DNA of 20,830 nucleotides from a virus: positions 1-20,830 of IMG/VR virus record IMGVR_UViG_3300046001_006343; one strand, 5' to 3'. A program made the translations under genes and the position numbers. Shown here one piece after another: positions 1 through 5,115 of this stretch. Under the pieces are notes generated by a model. That model worked only from the letters and a program-made list of their open reading frames with translations, was not told the origin of the DNA and ran no database searches. Each line of letters opens with the position of its first letter. Positions within the stretch are counted from its first letter, which is position 1.

Positions 1-67
1 GAACGCCTGTTGGATTGTGGACTAGCAGTCCAGCTTCGCGGGCAAGTTCTAGAATTCGTTCGTTCAT
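1..67 (-). CDS. Partial small phage protein (N-terminus only)
   Basis: The first 22 residues of a minus-strand gene are visible, beginning MNERILELAREAGLL; the rest lies beyond the left edge. The ATG at 67 follows an AGGAAG ribosome site four bases upstream, and a consensus promoter sits at 98-126, so the start is well supported. Short phage proteins beginning MNERI.ELA are common in my recollection, but no function can be given. Confidence 0.7.
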   Translation of the reverse strand, partial: MNERILELAREAGLLVHNPTGV

Positions 68-97
68 CTTGCTTCCTTTTGCGTTGTTCATGTGTGT

Positions 98-126
98 ATT
101 ATAGCAAGGATCTTAGAGCTTGTCAA
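98..126 (-). promoter_or_regulatory. Sigma70-type promoter for the partial gene at 1-67
   Basis: Read on the minus strand: TTGACA (126-121), 17 bp, TATAAT (103-98), a perfect match to both boxes at the optimal spacing. The -35 box contains the TGA stop of the gene at 123-368. It lacks the RTAAAT element that follows the -35 box in several other promoters here. Confidence 0.85.
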
Positions 127-368
127 CCGTATTGGGTGAAGCCAAAAGTTTTGAGGTCTTCCCATGTCAGCTCACGGTCCAGGGCCAACACGGCATTGAA
201 CTTGTCCTCAGCTTCGGGACCTGTGTAGCTGAGTTCCCAGCCAACAGGCCCGCCTAAATGACAGCACAGATCCCCATCTTCAAACCTGAACAAGGAGAGT
301 CTGATATAACGGTCGTCATAGAGAACGTGCAGGTCCTGATAGAATCTGATGTAGCATTGTTTGTTCAT
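123..368 (-). CDS. Hypothetical small phage protein, 81 aa
   Basis: I do not recognise this protein. The ATG at 368 is preceded by AAGGAG five bases upstream, which decides against a longer GTG-initiated form starting at 434. It is a soluble, aromatic-rich protein with alternating hydrophobic and charged residues (IRLSLFRFEDGDL) and an acidic C-terminal half (LTWEDLKTFGF), with no membrane segment or catalytic motif. Its TGA stop is inside the -35 box of the next promoter. It is probably a member of the early accessory gene set; function unknown. Confidence 0.75.
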   Translation of the reverse strand: MNKQCYIRFYQDLHVLYDDRYIRLSLFRFEDGDLCCHLGGPVGWELSYTGPEAEDKFNAVLALDRELTWEDLKTFGFTQYG

Positions 369-404
369 ATTCGCTCCTTGTTGCTTTCTTGATTTGATAG
401 AACC

Positions 405-433
405 ATTATACCCAGATCCGGAATTACTGTACA
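405..433 (-). promoter_or_regulatory. Probable sigma70-type promoter for the gene at 123-368
   Basis: The minus strand has a perfect TATAAT (410-405) and, 17 bp upstream, TGTACA (433-428), which matches four of six bases of the -35 consensus. It is weaker than its neighbours, but position and spacing fit the pattern of one promoter per small gene. Confidence 0.6.
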
Positions 434-446
434 CAGGCTACGCTAG

Positions 447-469
447 TAGTTGACCGTTCTTGTCAACTA
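447..469. repeat. Perfect 8-bp inverted repeat
   Basis: TAGTTGAC (447-454) and GTCAACTA (462-469) form a perfect inverted repeat around a 7-base spacer, at the 3' end of the gene at 463-648. There is no T-run on either side, so it is not a typical intrinsic terminator. It could be an mRNA 3'-end hairpin or a protein-binding site. Both arms contain TTGAC, as in the local -35 boxes. Confidence 0.5.
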
Positions 470-648
470 TACAAAGCCTTTAGTCTCCAGAACATACGCC
501 ACTGCCTGCTGGCCCGTTCACGATGCCGACTTTGAGTGCCCACATAAACATGAGTACCGATAAACCTGACACAAGGGCGAGTGCCCTTTGAAGATTGATC
601 TTGAAGCAACCTATCACTTGTTCGTTCATACGCTCGGGGGAAGGTCAT
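463..648 (-). CDS. Hypothetical small basic phage protein, 61 aa
   Basis: Unrecognised. The ATG at 648 has AAGGAG six bases upstream and lies downstream of a perfect promoter at 681-709. The product is strongly basic, with many Arg and Lys residues (QSRHRERASRQWRMFWRLKA), and could bind nucleic acid. A second frame from an ATG at about 630 encodes a 49-aa peptide with a hydrophobic stretch, but it lacks so good a ribosome site, so the present frame is preferred. The stop overlaps a TTGACA sequence. Confidence 0.6.
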   Translation of the reverse strand: MTFPRAYERTSDRLLQDQSSKGTRPCVRFIGTHVYVGTQSRHRERASRQWRMFWRLKALYS

Positions 649-680
649 CACTTGCTCCTTGTTTCTCACTGTATGAGTAC

Positions 681-709
681 ATTATAGCACAAGGGCCATT
701 TATTGTCAA
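681..709 (-). promoter_or_regulatory. Consensus sigma70 promoter with shared ATAAAT element
   Basis: TTGACA (709-704), 17 bp, TATAAT (686-681) on the minus strand. The spacer begins ATAAATGG, as at 1230-1258. The TGA stop of the gene at 706-942 is embedded in the TTGACA. It drives the gene at 463-648. Confidence 0.88.
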
Positions 710-942
710 GTTCGGGTAGTTCCCGCAGTCTTCACAGTGCCGTACTCAGCAACACATCCTGCTGGAATGCCCCGGGTATGACCTTTGAACTGAACAAGCA
801 GACGGCCATTCTTGGACTCGCCTAGGACCATGCCACCACGGCCCACATACTTGCGAAGGTCGCGATGAATGCGGCCGCTCTTGGAGAGGATGCCAACAAC
901 CCAAACAAACTTACCCTGCCACAGCACTTCTTGGTATGTCAT
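706..942 (-). CDS. Hypothetical small phage protein, 78 aa
   Basis: Unrecognised. I start it at the ATG at 942 (MTYQEVLW), which lies one base after the TAA of the upstream gene (TAAAATG), so translation is probably coupled; a TTG at 957 is less likely. The sequence is rich in Gly, Val and basic residues (WVVGILSKSGRIHRDLRKYVGRG, then GRLLVQFKGHTRGIPAG), suggesting a small beta-rich fold. It forms one transcript with the gene at 944-1195. Function unknown. Confidence 0.7.
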   Translation of the reverse strand: MTYQEVLWQGKFVWVVGILSKSGRIHRDLRKYVGRGGMVLGESKNGRLLVQFKGHTRGIPAGCVAEYGTVKTAGTTRT

Positions 943-943
943 T

Positions 944-1195
944 TTAGACTCGCGCAATTCGGTTCAATTCTTCAATGAATGAAGCCTGCCGAGTCTTGGG
1001 CAACGTAGCAAGCAAGCTTGCCAACGCACTTTCCATATAACCCACACTAAACATAACCGCATCCTGCCGTTCATTGCCCTTGCCAACTTGCCGATCGATC
1101 ACTCGGGTAGCAGCTTGTCGGATAGCAGTGCTGAGAGAAGTATATTGACAGACAGATTGGGCAACAGCTTGTGACATATTAACGTTCTTGGACAT
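944..1195 (-). CDS. Hypothetical small helical phage protein, 83 aa
   Basis: Unrecognised. The ATG at 1195 has AAGGAA six bases upstream, and a perfect promoter lies at 1230-1258. The protein is Ala/Ser-rich and looks largely helical (MSQAVAQSVCQYTSLSTAIR, then YMESALASLLATLPKTRQ), with no membrane segment or known motif. It is the first gene of a two-gene transcript with 706-942. Confidence 0.75.
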   Translation of the reverse strand: MSKNVNMSQAVAQSVCQYTSLSTAIRQAATRVIDRQVGKGNERQDAVMFSVGYMESALASLLATLPKTRQASFIEELNRIARV

Positions 1196-1229
1196 GTTCA
1201 GTTCCTTAGTTCAGCGTTTCAATACAAGT

Positions 1230-1258
1230 ATTATAGCACAGGAGCCATTTATTGTCAA
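1230..1258 (-). promoter_or_regulatory. Consensus sigma70 promoter with shared ATAAAT element
   Basis: TTGACA (1258-1253), 17 bp, TATAAT (1235-1230) on the minus strand. The spacer (ATAAATGG, ending CTGTGC) is almost the same as at 681-709, which implies the two promoters are copies of one another. Confidence 0.9.
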
Positions 1259-1261
1259 CTT

Positions 1262-1612
1262 TTAGGCTAGCTTTTTTAGCGAAGATAGAAGTGGAGTAAA
1301 CTTGCCTTCAGTTGGTCCCTCACTAAGGATACTCAGCATCCACGCATTGTTCATCCACAAGTAGGTGTATTTGCAGGTGACAAATGCCCATCGAAGATCA
1401 GCCAATTTGGTAAAGGTTTTTGCTGTCCCGCTTGGATCTGGAATGAATGGGTTTATACTGATTAGTCCCCCAGCAGAAATCAATTTGTTAACTGCGCTAC
1501 CCTGATAGGCAGTGTGAAGGATATTACCTAGTTGTTGCAATCCACCCTGCTGACACCTGATACCCTTGAATACTCCATTGTCCTCCATCGCAATACAGGA
1601 GGATTTACTCAT
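1262..1612 (-). CDS. Conserved phage hypothetical protein, 116 aa
   Basis: The ATG at 1612 overlaps the TGA of the upstream gene (ATGA), so I place the start there and not at the upstream GTG at 1702. The N-terminal half has the pattern GVFKGIRCQQGGLQQLGNIL then VNKLISAGGLISI. This resembles a small family found widely in phages and plasmids, in which a K-x-I-x-C segment is followed by G-x-x-L and a 'LI.LGDLS'-like stretch; that is recollection, not a search result. The second half has aromatic clusters (KYTYLWMNNAWML). Function unknown. Confidence 0.7.
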   Translation of the reverse strand: MSKSSCIAMEDNGVFKGIRCQQGGLQQLGNILHTAYQGSAVNKLISAGGLISINPFIPDPSGTAKTFTKLADLRWAFVTCKYTYLWMNNAWMLSILSEGPTEGKFTPLLSSLKKLA

Positions 1613-1935
1613 TCTGACACCACACGTTGGAAGACATTGAATGTAGTTTCGCAACCTCGGCCGCCCAGTCCAGCAAAGCGGAAATCCAAATCCAATGCCC
1701 ACAATCCATCATATAGTAGCTCATTCATGTCCGCATCCTCCAACACGATTTTTTGCACCTTAACCATGAACTCAAAACAATGCGCCCGATAAACCAAGGT
1801 GTAGTTGACGCCAAACTTGTTTAGCACCTCGCAGGTGCCATCCCAGCACTCCTTGGTTTCACGGATATCCTGTTCAGTGGTTCCAATTTCGTAATACGCT
1901 ACGAAGACCAGTGGGGTATCAATAAGCAATTTCAT
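1609..1935 (-). CDS. Hypothetical phage protein, 108 aa
   Basis: Unrecognised. The ATG at 1935 is preceded by AAAAGGAACTGATA, a good ribosome site. It starts with a beta-strand-like run (MKLLIDTPLVFVAYYEIGTT) and has an acidic middle. It overlaps the downstream gene by four bases and lies 12 bases after the gene at 1948-2583, so all three are probably transcribed from the promoter at 2618-2646. Confidence 0.7.
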   Translation of the reverse strand: MKLLIDTPLVFVAYYEIGTTEQDIRETKECWDGTCEVLNKFGVNYTLVYRAHCFEFMVKVQKIVLEDADMNELLYDGLWALDLDFRFAGLGGRGCETTFNVFQRVVSE

Positions 1936-1947
1936 TATCAGTTCCTT

Positions 1948-2583
1948 TTATGAGCTTTTCACTCGGTTCAATTGTGTGCTGTTGTCACGATGAGCCTTGA
2001 CGGTACCGGCTACCGTCACCTTGCTACCAATAGTCATGGGGTTCTTAAAGCTAAAAAACACAACCTTTTCATCACTAGTAACGCCGGTGTTAAAGTAAAC
2101 TCCCCATTGTTGGGAGTAATTAGACTTTATAACCTCGATAGTGAGGGTTACCTTAGAACCGATTGCACCAACATACCCACCAGTCGCCTGCTCCACTCGC
2201 CGAGTAACGCCATCGCGGGCGATAGCTCGCACATAGCAACCCGGGAGACTAGTTATCACCGCAACATCGTAATTACCAGCAATGATATCCCGATTGGCTA
2301 TCACCATGGCGTTGTTATCAAACTCGTTAAGATTTTTGCCCTGCAAAATCTTAAACGTAAGGGCCTTGTAATACCGACGAACCGCAATCGCCTGCTCCCG
2401 ATCAGCCTCAGTGATTAGGGTAGTATCAGCCAGGCACCGAGCAACGATCTGCCGATTGGTTTCACCGATGGCATCTCCCAAAATCTCTTTGAGGTAAGAA
2501 CCATTGATGCGTTGTGCAGCACAAGCCGCAGCCCAAACATCATCAGCGTTAAGATTCAGAACCGGACGTTGATAGCGAACCAT
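1948..2583 (-). CDS. Conserved phage protein with OB-fold-like C-terminus, 211 aa
   Basis: The ATG at 2583 has GGAG six bases upstream, which decides against a longer form to 2646 that would run through the promoter. The N-terminal half is helical (DDVWAAACAAQRINGSYLKE, then LITEADREQAIAVRRYYKAL), with a conserved-looking LNEFDNNAMVIANRD segment. The C-terminal 80 residues look beta-rich and end GTVKAHRDNSTQLNRVK, a pattern I associate with OB-fold domains of phage proteins that act on nucleic acid. I recall similar proteins in other T4-like phages as unnamed. A role in DNA or RNA binding is inference. Confidence 0.75.
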   Translation of the reverse strand: MVRYQRPVLNLNADDVWAAACAAQRINGSYLKEILGDAIGETNRQIVARCLADTTLITEADREQAIAVRRYYKALTFKILQGKNLNEFDNNAMVIANRDIIAGNYDVAVITSLPGCYVRAIARDGVTRRVEQATGGYVGAIGSKVTLTIEVIKSNYSQQWGVYFNTGVTSDEKVVFFSFKNPMTIGSKVTVAGTVKAHRDNSTQLNRVKSS

Positions 2584-2617
2584 TTGTTTCTCCAATTGCT
2601 CAGTTTCAATACTACGT

Positions 2618-2646
2618 ATTATACACAGAAAACGATTTATTGTCAA
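2618..2646 (-). promoter_or_regulatory. Consensus sigma70 promoter with shared ATAAAT element
   Basis: TTGACA (2646-2641), 17 bp, TATAAT (2623-2618) on the minus strand. The spacer begins ATAAATCG. The TGA stop of the metallopeptidase gene (2643-2645) is inside the -35 box. It drives 1948-2583 and probably the two genes after it. Confidence 0.9.
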
Positions 2647-3077
2647 CCGTTTTTTATCAGTTTGATGATTTTATTTGTCAGGATACGTTCACGGCTGAAT
2701 GCCTCTAGTTCCCAAGGCCAGTCAAAATAGTCAGTGTAATACTTGCGGCCCAACCACTTAAATCCAACCTCACCGTTACGTTTGGTATAGAGTTTAAGTT
2801 GCCCCTTAGCGTGCTGTTTAGCGTGAACCATTTCGTGAGAGATAGTGGTACACAGTTGCTCCAGGGACAGCCGACTGTCAAGGGCCATCAGCAATTCACG
2901 GTCACCTGTTTTACTAATGGCGCCGTTCATCCCGCTATTCTTGGCCATTCCGGGGACAGTGTAAATGATGAGATTGTAGCGGCTGTTGTCAATTTTGAGA
3001 ACTTGAGCCAAATAAGAGGCTACCGCACGAATTAATTCTCGTTTCTCAGCCACCCTGTGTACCACTGTGATATTCAT
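2643..3077 (-). CDS. HExxH zinc metallopeptidase-like protein (SprT/minigluzincin type), 144 aa
   Basis: The motif HEMVHAKQ (H81, E82, H85) is the HExxH zinc site of small metallopeptidases; it sits in a helix (LEQLCTTISHEMVHAKQHAK) as in SprT-like and related proteins. A downstream PWELEAF (E123 or E125) can supply the third zinc ligand. At 144 aa with no signal peptide it is a compact cytoplasmic version. The ATG at 3077 follows the TAG of the upstream gene by six bases, with AGGTGA as ribosome site. The substrate is unknown; phages carry such proteins without assigned roles. The family level is confident, the function is not. Confidence 0.8.
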   Translation of the reverse strand: MNITVVHRVAEKRELIRAVASYLAQVLKIDNSRYNLIIYTVPGMAKNSGMNGAISKTGDRELLMALDSRLSLEQLCTTISHEMVHAKQHAKGQLKLYTKRNGEVGFKWLGRKYYTDYFDWPWELEAFSRERILTNKIIKLIKNG

Positions 3078-3083
3078 CCGGGA

Positions 3084-3311
3084 TCACCTAGCTATGAATT
3101 TGCTAAGGACACTGTCGGATTCAGTGAAGGTTCCTTGCAAGGTTTGTGCCAGATCATTCAACTCGATAGCACGAAGCCTAAGCAAATCAATGACGTATTC
3201 TTGGATATAGTCCTCTAAGCCATCGTACCAGAGCTTGAGAGAGTCCTCCCCCTCATATTGAAGTTTATTTTGTATAAACTGAATATTACCGGGGTCGATG
3301 TCTTTTTCCAT
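3084..3311 (-). CDS. Hypothetical small acidic phage protein, 75 aa
   Basis: Unrecognised. The ATG at 3311 follows the promoter at 3341-3369 by a short leader. The sequence is acidic and helical throughout (KLWYDGLEDYIQEYVIDLLR, then LRAIELNDLAQTL), without membrane or catalytic motifs. It is the first gene of a transcript that continues into the metallopeptidase six bases downstream. Confidence 0.7.
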   Translation of the reverse strand: MEKDIDPGNIQFIQNKLQYEGEDSLKLWYDGLEDYIQEYVIDLLRLRAIELNDLAQTLQGTFTESDSVLSKFIAR

Positions 3312-3340
3312 TAACTACTCTTTTTCACTAGAGAATATGT

Positions 3341-3369
3341 ATTATACTCTACCTGCGATTTACTGTCAA
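3341..3369 (-). promoter_or_regulatory. Consensus sigma70 promoter with shared GTAAAT element
   Basis: TTGACA (3369-3364), 17 bp, TATAAT (3346-3341) on the minus strand; the spacer begins GTAAATCG. It begins four bases after the TAA of the gene at 3373-3573 and drives 3084-3311 and the metallopeptidase. Confidence 0.9.
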
Positions 3370-3372
3370 CCG

Positions 3373-3573
3373 TTAAATAACAAATTCCTCGTTCAGCGAC
3401 AGGATGAGGTCCCTGACTGCTTCCCGATCGTGGCTATCACCCTCGAAAGTTTGCCCTTCAGGCATACGGCACTTGTAAAGTTGGGTAGCAAAGTTAATTT
3501 GGGCCCCAGTGAAACCCATGGGATAAACGCCATCGGCACCATAAAACGCAAGCATATATTGTGTGAACGACAT
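3373..3573 (-). CDS. Conserved small phage protein, 66 aa
   Basis: The ATG at 3573 has AAAGGA six bases upstream and its own promoter at 3606-3634. It begins MSFTQYMLAFYGADGVYPMG and ends in an acidic helix (FEGDSHDREAVRDLILSL). I recall phage proteins of similar length with 'FYG..G.YPMG' and 'FEGDS.DREAVRD' motifs, none with a known role. No catalytic motif is visible. It is a single-gene transcription unit. Confidence 0.75.
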   Translation of the reverse strand: MSFTQYMLAFYGADGVYPMGFTGAQINFATQLYKCRMPEGQTFEGDSHDREAVRDLILSLNEEFVI

Positions 3574-3576
3574 TTC

Positions 3577-3611
3577 GAGTCCTTTAATTAACTGTCTAAG
3601 TATGTATTATA
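3577..3611 (-). repeat. 35-bp promoter/leader/RBS repeat, copy 1
   Basis: These 35 bases are identical to 3928-3962. They run from the -10 box through the untranslated leader to the AAAGGACTC ribosome site just before the ATG at 3573, so the whole expression signal is duplicated ahead of two different genes. Confidence 0.9.
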
Positions 3612-3634
3612 GCAGAAAGACCATTTACCGTCAA
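3606..3634 (-). promoter_or_regulatory. Sigma70 promoter with shared GTAAAT element
   Basis: TTGACG (3634-3629), 17 bp, TATAAT (3611-3606) on the minus strand; one mismatch in the -35 box. The spacer begins GTAAATGG. It drives the gene at 3373-3573. Confidence 0.87.
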
Positions 3635-3638
3635 CCGT

Positions 3639-3923
3639 TTACATAGACCAATACGTCTCCGAACTTGGGTCGCAGCACCAAGGGGTGTCACTATCAATAA
3701 CCACGTCCTGACCGGACATCAGATTTTTGACTGTCTTTTTAGCAGGATAATAATCAAAACGATAGCCCTTCTTGGCGGGATATAAAGACTTCAAACCATC
3801 AATTTCTCGGCACATTGAGCGATCATCCCGATCACGCCAAACGGTCGATGAAATCAGACGATCACCTGTCAGTGTGCGCTTGTCTGCTTTGTAAATAGCC
3901 ATCGTCCAGTCTTGCTTAGTCAT
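3639..3923 (-). CDS. Conserved phage hypothetical protein, 94 aa
   Basis: The ATG at 3923 has AAAGGA seven bases upstream. It begins MTKQDWTMAIYKADKRTLTG and ends with TPWCCDPSSETYWSM. The adjacent Cys pair and the WSM ending match an unnamed phage protein family I recall ('LYPA.KGYR...P..KTVKNLM.G'), but no function is known to me. It is single-gene, with its own promoter at 3957-3985. Confidence 0.78.
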   Translation of the reverse strand: MTKQDWTMAIYKADKRTLTGDRLISSTVWRDRDDRSMCREIDGLKSLYPAKKGYRFDYYPAKKTVKNLMSGQDVVIDSDTPWCCDPSSETYWSM

Positions 3924-3927
3924 TGCT

Positions 3928-3962
3928 GAGTCCTTTAATTAACTGTCTAAGTATGTATTATA
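3928..3962 (-). repeat. 35-bp promoter/leader/RBS repeat, copy 2
   Basis: Identical to 3577-3611 over 35 bases: the -10 box, leader and ribosome site of the gene at 3639-3923. Beyond the -10 box the two copies diverge, although both promoters retain the GTAAAT element next to the -35 box. Confidence 0.9.
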
Positions 3963-3985
3963 TACCCAAAATGATTTACTGTCAA
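3957..3985 (-). promoter_or_regulatory. Consensus sigma70 promoter with shared GTAAAT element
   Basis: TTGACA (3985-3980), 17 bp, TATAAT (3962-3957) on the minus strand. It lies directly downstream of the terminator at 3997-4020, so it restarts transcription after the previous operon ends. Confidence 0.9.
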
Positions 3986-3996
3986 CCTCTGCAGCC

Positions 3997-4020
3997 AAAA
4001 AAATACCCTCAAAACGAGGG
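3997..4020 (-). terminator. Intrinsic terminator of the 4043-4824 operon
   Basis: On the minus strand a CCCTC/GAGGG stem closes a five-base loop (GTTTT) and is followed by TA and seven T residues, a textbook Rho-independent terminator. It lies 22 bases after the stop codon at 4043 and just before the next promoter. Confidence 0.88.
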
Positions 4021-4042
4021 CATTTATGTGTGGTTAACTAGA

Positions 4043-4321
4043 TTACCGTTTGTTAGTTGACTGATTTACAAAGTCATACATCTTTTGGGCGGTTTCTAGA
4101 ACCTTGTCGAGGCCGGGAAATTCAGGCATGCCCACTGTGGTAACAAGTTGCCCTGTTTTCTCATCGCGTTGCGCACTAAGCTCCCAACCTTGAAACTTAT
4201 ATTGATAGTCTGAACTAACCATATCCTTAGCCATTGCCAGGATGTCTGTCCGTAGTTCGTATCCGTTTTTTGTTGCCCGGAATTCGGGCATTTTTGGTAA
4301 ATTAAATTTAGTGTCAGACAT
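4043..4321 (-). CDS. Conserved phage protein, 92 aa
   Basis: The ATG at 4321 has AAAGGA seven bases upstream and starts one base after the TAA of the small upstream gene. It has a short N-terminal PKMPEFRATKNGYELRTDIL segment, a middle ending GQLVTTVGMPEFPGLDKVLE, and a C-terminal helix (TAQKMYDFVNQSTNKR). I recall similar unnamed proteins in T4-like phages of aquatic bacteria, with 'NGYE.RT..L.MAK' and 'PGLDKVLETA.KMY.FVNQ'. It is the last gene of a four-gene operon. Function unknown. Confidence 0.8.
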   Translation of the reverse strand: MSDTKFNLPKMPEFRATKNGYELRTDILAMAKDMVSSDYQYKFQGWELSAQRDEKTGQLVTTVGMPEFPGLDKVLETAQKMYDFVNQSTNKR

Positions 4322-4322
4322 A

Positions 4323-4421
4323 TTAGTATCCTTTATCTTGAAATTTTTCGGGGTAATTCAATCGTTCCCATTCTTCGTCAGAGACGGGCCACCAGCCGGT
4401 CATTGGTTGCCATTGGTTCAT
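4323..4421 (-). CDS. Very small phage protein, 32 aa
   Basis: A 32-codon reading frame (begins MNQWQPMTGWWPVSDEEWER) lies between two coupled genes. Its ATG overlaps the TGA of the upstream gene, GAGG stands five bases upstream, and its TAA is one base from the ATG of the next gene. It has five Trp in 32 residues and is acidic. The fit on both sides and the ribosome site argue that it is real; it could be a tiny inhibitor or accessory peptide, but that is a guess. Confidence 0.6.
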   Translation of the reverse strand: MNQWQPMTGWWPVSDEEWERLNYPEKFQDKGY

Positions 4422-4582
4422 AGAAACCTCTTGTTTGCCGATAACTCATATTCAAATGTTAACCGATCAATATCACCAACATTCTGTGGGCTACGGCTGG
4501 TAATGTATCGTTCTAGGTTAGCGCCATAAGTATTCCTCGACACCACTCCGAATAATGCTTTTAGTGTTTTTATTAGCACCAT
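4418..4582 (-). CDS. Small phage protein, 54 aa
   Basis: The ATG at 4582 lies two bases after the TAA of the upstream gene, and the TGA overlaps the next start (ATGA). The sequence begins MVLIKTLKALFGVVSRN and ends LTFEYELSANKRFL. The pattern YGANLERYITSRSPQNVGDI resembles unnamed phage proteins with 'LE.YI.SR.PQ...D...L..EY'. An N-terminal amphipathic helix may touch the membrane. Function unknown. Confidence 0.65.
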   Translation of the reverse strand: MVLIKTLKALFGVVSRNTYGANLERYITSRSPQNVGDIDRLTFEYELSANKRFL

Positions 4583-4584
4583 GA

Positions 4585-4824
4585 TTATTTGGCTTTCGAA
4601 GGTTTCATTATCTCATCAAAACATGCCTGAGAAGACATAATTGTTCCAAGAGCACTAGCGGTTTTCATTCCTGCGTCAATAGCAGATTTGGTGTATGCGC
4701 CTTGCGCATCAATGAATGAAGTTAGAGCGTTACTGATACCTTTATGTTGAATATAGGTTGTAACAAATTGGGTTTTGGCCGCTTGAATAGCGTCAACGGC
4801 ACCGTGAGTGAAGGTACTAAACAT
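4585..4824 (-). CDS. Phasin-like small helical phage protein, 79 aa
   Basis: The ATG at 4824 has AGGAG six bases upstream. The protein is almost entirely helical and Ala/Thr-rich. A segment near the end (AYTKSAIDAGMKTASALGTI) resembles the helical repeats of phasin-family proteins, which bind polymer granules or act as coiled coils. The match is by eye and weak. It is the first gene of the operon that ends at the terminator at 3997-4020; a CATAAATA motif upstream may be its promoter. Confidence 0.65.
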   Translation of the reverse strand: MFSTFTHGAVDAIQAAKTQFVTTYIQHKGISNALTSFIDAQGAYTKSAIDAGMKTASALGTIMSSQACFDEIMKPSKAK

Positions 4825-4876
4825 ATTTTTCTCCTGTGTGTGTAGTTGAGTTTTTACAGAACTCTAACTGTATTAC

Positions 4877-4884
4877 TATTTATG
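4877..4884 (-). promoter_or_regulatory. Possible T4-type late promoter (CATAAATA)
   Basis: CATAAATA on the minus strand matches seven of eight bases of the T4 late promoter TATAAATA. It would give a leader of about 47 bases before the ATG at 4824. No good -35/-10 pair is visible here, unlike the genes to the left. The region is AT-rich, so chance cannot be excluded. Confidence 0.35.
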
Positions 4885-4926
4885 CGTATGTTCTATGTAA
4901 AATAGTTATGTATTTAGAAATAGGGA

Positions 4927-5115
4927 CTAGCCCCATTTCTCGTCATACTTTTTCATTGCCAACAAGCGAGCAAGTAATAATCTAGTCTTTACATAGTCGG
5001 AAAGTTCTTCATCGCCATCGATATCAGCAACAATTTGAGCTTTACGGTAACCAACATGTAAATCTAGTTCATCAGGACCGATAAGAAAGTCACAGTCCTG
5101 AAAACTTAGATTACT
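4927..5115 (-). CDS. Startless 62-codon reading frame in the +1 frame of the upstream secreted protein
   Basis: This open frame reads from the end of the gene at 5111-5389 to a TAG at 4927 and looks like genuine protein (DELDLHVGYRKAQIVADIDG, then SDYVKTRLLLARLLAMKKYD). After the overlap there is no ATG, GTG, TTG or CTG until TTG-TTG-GCA-ATG close to its end. It lies in the +1 frame relative to the upstream gene, which ends GCA AAA AAG TAA over a run of six A (5120-5115); a run of seven A lies at 5151-5145. It could be reached by +1 ribosomal frameshifting or polymerase slippage, start at ATT or ATC, or be a gene remnant. Upstream of 5115 the frame is only a low-complexity shadow of the other gene. 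Confidence 0.5.
   Translation of the reverse strand, partial: SNLSFQDCDFLIGPDELDLHVGYRKAQIVADIDGDEELSDYVKTRLLLARLLAMKKYDEKWG

Noticed and set aside
483-629. 49-codon minus-strand frame with a hydrophobic stretch, alternative to the 61-aa gene
   Set aside because: Its ATG has no good ribosome site, while the overlapping frame starts six bases after AAGGAG; kept only as an alternative.
1972-2418. 148-codon plus-strand frame opposite the 211-aa gene
   Set aside because: No ribosome site, no recognisable motif, and it lies entirely antisense to a gene with good start signals and a conserved-looking protein.
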